DNA of 13,600 nucleotides from Bacteroidota bacterium (GTDB taxonomy: Bacteria > Bacteroidota > Bacteroidia > UKL13-3). Position numbers and translations under genes: made by a program. The notes beneath the pieces are model-generated. The model saw only the letters and a list, made by a program, of their open reading frames with translations, was not told the origin of the DNA and made no database searches. The stretch lies in contig VEQB01000024.1 of assembly GCA_018883485.1 (NCBI GenBank), positions 1 to 13,600 of the forward strand. The letters are read 5' to 3'. Positions 8,205-13,600 of this stretch are shown here, one piece after another (position 1 is the first letter of the stretch; each line of letters begins with the position of its first letter).

Positions 8205-10409
8205 ATGAATTTACCAAGTAATCATAAATGGAGTTTCTCTACCATTGGTGGCGTTAAACGTGTCAATTTAGAGAATGGAAATGATTTGCGCGCATTACCC
8301 TTATTGGATCAGAAATTATGGACAGCTTTAAGTTGCCCAGTAGAAGGCCTAGAGATAGATGCCAATACTTTGCAGTTAATTGATGCAGATGGAGATGGAC
8401 AAATAAGAGTGCCTGAGATTTTGCAAGCAGTGAACTGGTTGTTGGATTTAATTAAAGACCCCAATGAATTGTTTCAGCAAAAAGAGGCTTTGTCATTAAA
8501 TTCTATTACTGATAGTGAGCGAGGAAAGTATCTTTTAGAAACGGCAAAAATTATCTTATCTAATTTAGGCAAGTCGGATGCTACAATGATTAGTGTGGAA
8601 GACACTTCTGACATTACCAGAATTTTTGCGGGAACTAAATTTAATGGAGATGGTGTAATAACGGAAGATGCCAGCGATGATAGCCAGCTGAAACAGCTCA
8701 TAGTTGATATAAAATTATGTGTAGGTTCAACAATTGATAGAAGTGGAAAGGAAGGCATTAACGATGCGTTAATGCAAGACTTTTATGGAAAAGCAGAAGC
8801 TTGGTGGGCTTGGCAGCAAAAGGCAAAAACAGAAGCTGCAAGTATTTTACCATTTGGCGAAAATACAGAAGTAGCTTATGCTACCTATAAAGCAATTAAG
8901 GCAAAGGTGGAGGATTATTTTTTACGTTGTAGGTTAGCCAGTTTTGACCCAGCCAGTAAAGAAGTATTAAATCAGTTAAATTCTAGGATAGAGGCCATTA
9001 CCCAAAAAGATTTAACGAGCATTATTTCGGAGATTGAAACTTATCCGATAGCGAAGGTAGAAGCCACCCCTATTCTAAGTTTGGTTAATGGTTTAAATCC
9101 TGCTTGGGAAGCTGCAGTTTCTTTGTTTAAAACCTGCGTAATGGATGTAGTTTTAGGTTCCAAGGAAGAAATAAGTGAAAATGACTGGCGCGTAATTGTG
9201 TCTAAGTTTGCAGCTTATGAAAAATGGAAGGGCTCTGAGATTTTAACAACTTTGGCAAGTTTAGGTGAAGAAAAAGTTGCGTTTGCATTAAGATTAGAAA
9301 CAAAAGAATCCCTTGCTAAATTAATTGCTTTAGACTTAGAATTATCTGCTGAAGTGGATGCTATGGCAGAGGTAGATAGATTGGTGAGATATCATAGGGA
9401 CTTGCTGAAGTTACTTAGAAATTTTGTTACGTTTTTTGATTTTTATACGGCAGGGATAAAGGCTATTTTTCAAGCTGGAACGCTTTATATAGACCAAAGA
9501 AGTTGTGACCTTTGTATTCGCGTAAATGATATGGGTAGACACAATGCCATGGTTAGTTTTAGTGGTATGTTTTTATTGTATTGCAACTGCGTGTCTAAAT
9601 CTACAGGAGAGGAAATGCTAATAGTTGCGGCGCTAACCAATGGTGATATAGATAATTTAATTGAGGGAAGAAAAGCAATATTTTACGATAGAAAAGGCAA
9701 CGATTATGATGCCACAATTGTTAAAATTATTGAAAACCCAATAAGCATTCGTCAGGCTTTTTGGACCCCCTACCGCAGGGTGGCAAAATTTATAAATACC
9801 CAAGTAAATAAATTTGCCAGCGATCAAGATAAAAAAGTAGATCAACTAGTTACTTCAAAAATTACAGATACAGCCACAAAAGCAGATACGCATGCAGCAA
9901 ACGCATTGGCTGCGGCTCCTGTTGCACCAGCGCCGGTAGCCGCAGAAGCACCGGCACCAGCATTTGATATTGGAAAGTTTGTAGGAATTTTTGCTGCTAT
10001 TGGTTTGGCCATTGGGGCTATAGGAACAGCCTTAGCAAGTATTTTTGCAGGTTTTATGGCCTTGGTATGGTGGAAAATGCCATTGGCTATTATTGCAATC
10101 ATGATGCTTATTTCCTTACCTTCTATGATAATTGCCTGGTTAAAATTAAGAAAACGAAACCTAGCGCCGATCTTAGATGCGAATGGTTGGGCAATAAATG
10201 CTAGAGCTACCGTAAACATTACTTTTGGAAATAACTTAACCCATTTGGCCACCTTGCCTATTGGTTCAAATATTAATTTTAATGATCCTTTTAAAAGAAA
10301 AGGAATGCCTGTTTGGCAGCGCCTTTTAATTGCAGCGTTTTTAATTGGAATAATTATTTATTCATTAATTCGGGCTGGGGTTATTCATTTGAACTTAAAC
10401 TATTTATAA
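8205..10409 (+). CDS. Uncharacterised 734-residue membrane-anchored protein with an EF-hand and a CxxC/CxC pair
   Basis: The function is not recognised. There is no signal peptide, so the large N-terminal part is probably cytoplasmic. Residues 60-71 (DADGDGQIRVPE) form a canonical calcium-binding EF-hand loop with all ligand positions. A second, degenerate loop at 145-156 (KFNGDGVI...) has Lys at position 1 and Ala at 12 and probably does not bind calcium. A mostly helical middle region leads to CDLC (434-437) and CNC (460-462), which could bind a metal. Next come YDRKGNDYDATIV and an ISIRQAFWTPYRR stretch that look strongly conserved in style. An Ala/Pro-rich linker (about 564-586) precedes three hydrophobic segments (about 592-620, 625-646, 707-727). 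The basic residues between segments 2 and 3 (KLRKRN, FKRKG) suggest that loop and the N-terminus face the cytoplasm. The start follows an AT-rich leader. It is convergent with, and overlaps by 10 bases, the stress protein gene. A calcium- or metal-responsive membrane protein is a guess. Confidence 0.9.
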   Translation: MNLPSNHKWSFSTIGGVKRVNLENGNDLRALPLLDQKLWTALSCPVEGLEIDANTLQLIDADGDGQIRVPEILQAVNWLLDLIKDPNELFQQKEALSLNSITDSERGKYLLETAKIILSNLGKSDATMISVEDTSDITRIFAGTKFNGDGVITEDASDDSQLKQLIVDIKLCVGSTIDRSGKEGINDALMQDFYGKAEAWWAWQQKAKTEAASILPFGENTEVAYATYKAIKAKVEDYFLRCRLASFDPASKEVLNQLNSRIEAITQKDLTSIISEIETYPIAKVEATPILSLVNGLNPAWEAAVSLFKTCVMDVVLGSKEEISENDWRVIVSKFAAYEKWKGSEILTTLASLGEEKVAFALRLETKESLAKLIALDLELSAEVDAMAEVDRLVRYHRDLLKLLRNFVTFFDFYTAGIKAIFQAGTLYIDQRSCDLCIRVNDMGRHNAMVSFSGMFLLYCNCVSKSTGEEMLIVAALTNGDIDNLIEGRKAIFYDRKGNDYDATIVKIIENPISIRQAFWTPYRRVAKFINTQVNKFASDQDKKVDQLVTSKITDTATKADTHAANALAAAPVAPAPVAAEAPAPAFDIGKFVGIFAAIGLAIGAIGTALASIFAGFMALVWWKMPLAIIAIMMLISLPSMIIAWLKLRKRNLAPILDANGWAINARATVNITFGNNLTHLATLPIGSNINFNDPFKRKGMPVWQRLLIAAFLIGIIIYSLIRAGVIHLNLNYL

Positions 10410-10425
10410 GCTTTTTTATAAATAG
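10400..10425. terminator. Perfect inverted repeat across the two convergent stop codons, candidate bidirectional terminator
   Basis: CTATTTATAA (10400-10409) and TTATAAATAG (10416-10425) are perfect reverse complements around a 6-base GCTTTT loop. The left arm is exactly the 10 bases shared by the two convergent genes and holds both stop codons (TAA on plus, TAG on minus). The stem contains a single G-C pair and no long T tract follows the right arm, so termination strength is doubtful. Confidence 0.4.
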
Positions 10426-11251
10426 ACTGCAGGGAGTTAACGCACATTACGGGAATTTGCTGTGGATTATTAATTACAGTTTGCTCCACCGGTCCAAGCA
10501 CTATTTCTAACATACCTTTTTCTGCCGTGGTTAGAATGATGATTATGTCTGCAGAAACCTCATCTGCATAGCGAAGGAAGCATTTATAAAAATCACCGGC
10601 TTTTTGCGGCTGTTCTGCAATAAGGTGGTTTACCTCGTGGTCTTTTAAATATTTTTTTACATAATTTAGGTTCAACCTAATTCTGTCTTCTGTCATTTCA
10701 TCAGAGCCCCTCATCTTAAAAAGATGTACTTGAGATTCAAAGATATTAGCTAAAGCAAGTGTTTGCATAGTCTTCTGACGTGTTTCAATGGTATCATCTA
10801 TGGGCGAAACAATTATTTGATAAGAGTCGAAGGCGGGTAATTTATTTTGTACAATAATAATGGGTACTTTACTACTCGAAATTACTTTAATGGCATAGGC
10901 ACCTGTTAGGTGTTGCATTCCTTTTACGCCATGCGTTCCCATAACAATTAGTGTGGCTTTTTTTTCGCTGGCAACTTCACTAATTGAAGTAAAAATACTA
11001 CCCTCCCTTAACAAATAATCTATTTGAACATTGAACTTTGATTGTAGGTATTTAGCTTGCAGAATTAACTTATCTAATAATTCTCCTTCGCTTATTTTTC
11101 CTTTATTAATTTCTTGTTTCTTTTCTTTGGTGATGATGTGAACCAGTACTATTTGGTGATTGCTTTTGGCAGCAATCATGCCTGCATGCATTGTGGCACA
11201 ATCTGCTACCATTGAGAAATCTGTGGGAACAAGAATTACATTTTCTTTCAT
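10400..11251 (-). CDS. Tandem universal stress protein (two UspA domains)
   Basis: A 283-residue cytoplasmic protein with two Usp folds, a double-domain form common in Bacteroidetes. Domain 1 (about 3-136) begins NVILVPTDFS and carries the nucleotide-binding loop MGTHGVKGMQHLTGAYA (G105, G108, G117). In it the usual Ser/Thr after the last Gly is Ala118, and the spacing is one residue shorter than the classic G-2x-G-9x-G(S/T). Domain 2 (about 144-272) starts QIIVSPIDDT but has TTAEKG where the first two glycines should be, keeping only LGPVEQTVI, so it probably does not bind ATP and may serve in dimerisation. The ATG at 11251 begins directly at the first beta strand. It is divergent from the histidine kinase operon (94-base gap) and convergent with the EF-hand gene. 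Usp proteins generally aid survival under stress; the signal here is unknown. No convincing promoter was found upstream. Confidence 0.93.
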   Translation of the reverse strand: MKENVILVPTDFSMVADCATMHAGMIAAKSNHQIVLVHIITKEKKQEINKGKISEGELLDKLILQAKYLQSKFNVQIDYLLREGSIFTSISEVASEKKATLIVMGTHGVKGMQHLTGAYAIKVISSSKVPIIIVQNKLPAFDSYQIIVSPIDDTIETRQKTMQTLALANIFESQVHLFKMRGSDEMTEDRIRLNLNYVKKYLKDHEVNHLIAEQPQKAGDFYKCFLRYADEVSADIIIILTTAEKGMLEIVLGPVEQTVINNPQQIPVMCVNSLQSIYKKAYK

Positions 11252-11345
11252 TATTGGCTGGCAAATTTGGAATACTTAAATCTAAAATAAGAGTTTTTTT
11301 GTAAAAACCACAATTTAGAGATTGTTTTAATAATATATTCGTTTT

Positions 11346-12077
11346 ATGATTATCTCGATTTTGTTAATAACCACGCTCAACCTGTTATCTCTAGTTGTGG
11401 TTATTTATTTGCTTTGGTTAAGAAGAAAAAGGCAGAAATTAATGAAGCAATTGGAGAAAATTAGATTGCGCATTGCTAGAGATTTGCACGATGATATTGG
11501 TGCAACCTTAAGTAGTATTTCCTTTTATGCAGAGGCTGTGAAACAAAGACTGGGGGGTAATAAACCCGATGAGGCCATACAAATTTTAGATAAAATGGGG
11601 GTTCAATCTCGAGAGATGATAGGTTCTATGAATGATATTGTTTGGATGGTTAATCCAAGCCATGATGGAACCGATCAACTCCTAGAGCGTCTGGAGGATT
11701 ATGGCAAAGGCTTGTTTGCTTCGAAGGGCATTGTCTTTATGTGTTACTTTGACCCAGAGGTTATGCAGGCCAAATTCCTAATGGATACCCGCAGAGATTT
11801 ATACCTTATTTGTAAAGAGAGTTTAAATAATGCAGCCAAATATTCTGAGTGTAACTTAGTGGAGTTCCTAGTTAAAAAGTCGGGAAAAGATTTTGAGGTA
11901 ATTATTAAAGACAATGGAAAGGGATTTAATGCTGAGGAAAATATTAAAATAGGTAATGGATTATTAAATATGAAGGTAAGGGCAGAACAATTGGGAGGCA
12001 TTGTAAATATTGTTTCAGAGCCCAATGTTGGCACAAGTATTAGATTAGTTTTACCTTATCCCCACAATTGGGGATAG
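11346..12077 (+). CDS. Short NarL-class sensor histidine kinase without a sensor domain
   Basis: A 243-residue inner-membrane kinase. Residues 2-25 form one membrane segment followed by basic RRKRQK, putting the rest in the cytoplasm. The HisKA_3-type dimerisation helix contains RIARDLHDDIGATLSS, with phospho-accepting His48. The ATPase domain shows the N box ESLNNAAKYS (158-167), G1 DNGKGF (189-194) and G2 GNGLLNMKVRAEQLGG (203-218). Nothing but about two residues lies before the membrane helix, and there is no PAS, HAMP, TPR or Y_Y_Y domain, so sensing must occur in the membrane or through a partner. An in-frame TAA at 11331 rules out a longer N-terminus. The response regulator follows after 31 bases and is surely its partner. 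The last codons form part of a stable hairpin (12057-12076). Kinase identity is firm; the stimulus is unknown. Confidence 0.93.
   Translation: MIISILLITTLNLLSLVVVIYLLWLRRKRQKLMKQLEKIRLRIARDLHDDIGATLSSISFYAEAVKQRLGGNKPDEAIQILDKMGVQSREMIGSMNDIVWMVNPSHDGTDQLLERLEDYGKGLFASKGIVFMCYFDPEVMQAKFLMDTRRDLYLICKESLNNAAKYSECNLVEFLVKKSGKDFEVIIKDNGKGFNAEENIKIGNGLLNMKVRAEQLGGIVNIVSEPNVGTSIRLVLPYPHNWG
12057..12076 (+). promoter_or_regulatory. Stem-loop over the kinase stop codon, at the kinase/regulator junction
   Basis: TATCCCCA (12057-12064) and TGGGGATA (12069-12076) are perfect reverse complements closing a CAAT tetraloop, giving an 8-base-pair stem with four G-C pairs. The stop codon TAG (12075-12077) overlaps the right arm. 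T-rich sequence (AATTTCTTTATT) follows, but not a clean T run. It could act as a partial terminator or RNA-stability element setting kinase to regulator ratio; this is inference. Confidence 0.45.
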
Positions 12078-12108
12078 AATTTCTTTATTCCAATAGTATT
12101 TTAGCAAC

Positions 12109-12747
12109 ATGAAAACAAAGGTTTGTTTATTTGATGATAACAATGCTATTAGAAACTCTATTCAATTGATGTTTGAGTTTGAGGAGCAAGTTTCTTTGGC
12201 GGCAGTTTACAGCGACTGTAACCAAGTGGTTAGGAAGATAAAAGAATGCGGCGCAAAAGTAGTTATTATGGATATACAAATACCACCCATTAATGGTATA
12301 GCAGCCGTAAAGGAGATAAGGAAGGAGTTGAAAGATGTTATTATTATCATGTTTACCGTATTTGAAGATGATGATCGCATTTTTGAATCTATTTGTGCTG
12401 GCGCCGATGGTTACTTGCTAAAAAATACGAGTCCAATAGAAATGACGGAGTCTATCATAGAGGCTTTGCGAGGCGGTGCGCCTATGTCGCCCTCCATTGC
12501 CAGAAAAGTGCTCAGAATTTTTAAAGCAAAAAACGAGCATAAAGAAGCACCTAATTACGAGTTAACGCCGCGCGAACTAGAAATTTTAAAACATTTAACA
12601 CAAGGATTAAGTTATAAAATGATTTCGGATGTTTGCCACATAAGTTTTGAAACTACGCGTTCGCATATTAAGAACGTTTATAATAAATTGCAGGTAGCAA
12701 GCATGACAGAAGCAGTAATAAAAGCCATTAACGAAAAAATAGTGTAA
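12109..12747 (+). CDS. NarL/LuxR-type response regulator
   Basis: A 212-residue DNA-binding response regulator, normal length for the NarL family. The receiver domain (about 3-120) has the full active site: acidic pair Asp9/Asp10, phospho-accepting Asp55 in VVIMDIQIPP, Thr82 in FTVFEDD and Lys104 in LLKNT. The LuxR-type helix-turn-helix (about 148-212) reads YELTPRELEILKHLTQGLS, then a recognition-helix region ISFETTRSHIKNVYNKLQV. The preceding kinase, 31 bases upstream, should phosphorylate it, and phosphorylation would then promote dimerisation and DNA binding. No promoter is visible in the 31-base gap, so the two genes are most likely co-transcribed. Targets are unknown; the divergent stress protein gene is a reasonable first candidate but this rests on position only. 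Confidence 0.95.
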   Translation: MKTKVCLFDDNNAIRNSIQLMFEFEEQVSLAAVYSDCNQVVRKIKECGAKVVIMDIQIPPINGIAAVKEIRKELKDVIIIMFTVFEDDDRIFESICAGADGYLLKNTSPIEMTESIIEALRGGAPMSPSIARKVLRIFKAKNEHKEAPNYELTPRELEILKHLTQGLSYKMISDVCHISFETTRSHIKNVYNKLQVASMTEAVIKAINEKIV

Positions 12748-12812
12748 GGCATGAGTAAAGTCATTTTTTAGAAATAAATATTACTGCATCTTTACCTGCT
12801 AATTTATTACTT

Positions 12813-13121
12813 ATGGATGATAGGTTAAAGAAGTTAATTTACTCCGGTATTGGCATTGCCTCTCTTTCTAGGAGAGCTAAATTCTTGCTAGATAAACTAG
12901 AAATTGAAGGCAAGTTAAGTGAGGAAGAAGGTAAGCGAATTGTAGATGAAATTACAGCCGAATTAAAAGGCGAAGGCGCACAATTGAAGGATGATCTTTA
13001 TGGCTTCTTAGAACAGACCTTGAGTGAGTTTGGAACACCTACGCGACGAGAGTTGAATGAATTAAAGGCACGGATAGAAAAATTGGAGACCTTGTTAAAA
13101 GGATTAGGCCATGACCTTTAA
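12813..13121 (+). CDS. Small phasin-like coiled-coil protein
   Basis: A 102-residue soluble, highly charged helical protein. An amphipathic N-terminal helix (LKKLIYSGIGIASLSRRAK, residues 5-23) is followed by KLEIEGKLSEEEGKRIVDEI, a second helix, then a GTPTRREL turn (74-81) and a short C-terminal coiled coil (79-97, ELKARIEKLETLL). This order (hydrophobic start, KGKLSEEEGK-like segment, PTR turn, coiled coil) resembles the short phasin / polyhydroxyalkanoate-granule regulator family, and the coiled-coil end also recalls the UbiK accessory factor. I recognise the pattern but not an exact function. No polyhydroxyalkanoate genes are visible in this window. Its stop overlaps the next start by 11 bases (13111-13121), so translation of the UbiB-like gene is probably coupled to it, suggesting partnership in that pathway. 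Confidence 0.85.
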   Translation: MDDRLKKLIYSGIGIASLSRRAKFLLDKLEIEGKLSEEEGKRIVDEITAELKGEGAQLKDDLYGFLEQTLSEFGTPTRRELNELKARIEKLETLLKGLGHDL

Positions 13122-13600
13122 ACACATTACACGCTATAAACAAGTTTTACAAGTTTTGCTTAAGTATGGGTTCGATGACTTCATTTCCCATAGCAGCCTT
13201 CGTAAATTGTTGCCTAAAATAATCTTTCATAGAAAGTTAAAAGGAAAAGTAAATACCTTAGGCTTCTCGCGATACCAAAGAATTAGAATGGTTTTGGAGG
13301 AGTTGGGTCCAACCTATATTAAGTTTGGTCAGGTATTGGCCAACCGCCCCGATTTGCTGCCTGCAGAACTTATTGACGAATTAAAGAAGCTACAAGATGC
13401 AGTGCCAGGTTTTAGCTTTGAAGATGTGCGAAACATTATTGAAAAGGAGTTTAATGGCACCTTAGAAGATTTGTTTTTTTCTTTTGAAGAGAAACCGTTA
13501 GCTAGTGCAAGTATAGCGCAGGTTCATAGGGCTGTGCTAAAAACAGGAGAACAAGTAGTGGTTAAGGTTCAACGCCCAGATATTGAAACCATTATTGAGG
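13111..13600 (+). CDS. ABC1/AarF/UbiB-family atypical kinase, N-terminal 163 residues, cut by right edge
   Basis: The frame opens at ATG 13111 and is open to the window end (163 complete codons plus one base). Diagnostic features of the UbiB/ABC1/ADCK family are visible: the family-specific KxGQ motif in LGPTYIKFGQVLANRPDLLP (65-84, Lys71, Gln74), the Ala-rich nucleotide loop ASASIAQVHRA (131-141) in place of a normal Gly-rich loop, and the VVVKVQRP strand with the ATP-contact Lys152. The catalytic and membrane parts lie beyond the edge. Family members support ubiquinone or other isoprenoid-lipid metabolism through ATPase activity; Bacteroidota generally use menaquinone, so a role in quinone or lipid handling is plausible but not shown. 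The start overlaps the end of the phasin-like gene. The symbol ubiB is not given because the quinone type is unknown. Confidence 0.92.
   Translation, partial: MTFKHITRYKQVLQVLLKYGFDDFISHSSLRKLLPKIIFHRKLKGKVNTLGFSRYQRIRMVLEELGPTYIKFGQVLANRPDLLPAELIDELKKLQDAVPGFSFEDVRNIIEKEFNGTLEDLFFSFEEKPLASASIAQVHRAVLKTGEQVVVKVQRPDIETIIE

Noticed and set aside
8637..8672. Second EF-hand loop in the 734-residue protein (residues 145-156)
   Set aside because: It has Lys at ligand position 1 and Ala at position 12, so it is at most a structural relic and not counted as a calcium site.
9842..10252. 136-codon minus-strand reading frame with an Ala-rich hydrophobic translation
   Set aside because: It mirrors the Ala/Pro linker and membrane segments of the EF-hand gene and shows no independent domain or promoter.
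11252..11345. Promoters for the stress protein and the kinase operon in their shared 94-base gap
   Set aside because: Partial -7-like elements exist (minus strand CAAATTTG and TAGATTTA; plus strand TATATTCG at 11334-11341), but none has a TTTG at 19-21 bases upstream, so none was called.
12751..12769. Terminator after the response regulator: ATGA/TCAT stem then six T
   Set aside because: Only four base pairs, two of them A-T at the ends, so the stem would be too unstable to support a call.
1..13600. Mobile elements, CRISPR, tRNA or rRNA genes, defence or phage modules
   Set aside because: No transposase or integrase motifs, spaced direct repeats, cloverleaf sequence or phage-type genes were seen on either strand.

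Overview
The window looks like chromosomal DNA of a Bacteroidota (Bacteroidetes) bacterium. Four observations support this. The DNA is AT-rich. There are no clear Shine-Dalgarno sequences ahead of the starts. Promoters of the Bacteroidetes type (TTTG, 19-21 bases, TAnnTTTG) can be read directly. Two genes encode proteins typical of the type IX secretion / gliding world: an SprB-repeat surface protein, and an alpha-amylase with a C-terminal type A sorting domain. The genus cannot be told from this window. No tRNA, rRNA, CRISPR array, insertion sequence or phage gene is visible, so this looks like ordinary core and accessory chromosome rather than a mobile island.

Layout. 1-2580 (minus): the N-terminal 860 residues of a large secreted adhesin-like protein that runs off the left edge. 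2581-2674: a compact divergent promoter region with two back-to-back promoters of identical spacing. 2675-5485 (plus): a secreted multidomain GH13 alpha-amylase. 5482-7962 (minus): the DEAH-box helicase HrpB, tail-to-tail with the amylase, the two TAA stops sharing one TTAA. 7963-8204: a second divergent promoter region. 8205-10409 (plus): an uncharacterised protein with an EF-hand, a CxxC/CxC pair and three C-terminal membrane segments. 10400-11251 (minus): a tandem universal stress protein whose 3' end overlaps the previous gene inside a perfect inverted repeat. 11346-12747 (plus): a two-gene operon of a short histidine kinase without a sensor domain and its NarL/LuxR-type response regulator. 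12813-13600 (plus): a small phasin-like coiled-coil protein whose 3' end overlaps the start of an ABC1/UbiB-family kinase-like protein cut by the right edge.

How the genes relate. The adhesin and the amylase would both leave the cell by the Sec then type IX route and share one intergenic promoter region, so surface attachment and polysaccharide attack may be co-expressed. No SusC/SusD-type genes are beside the amylase here. The universal stress protein lies divergent to the kinase/regulator pair, which makes it a possible but unproven target. The phasin-like/UbiB overlap suggests translational coupling and a shared job in quinone or lipid metabolism. The most unexplained gene is the EF-hand membrane protein. 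No complete novel multi-gene system can be supported from this window alone.
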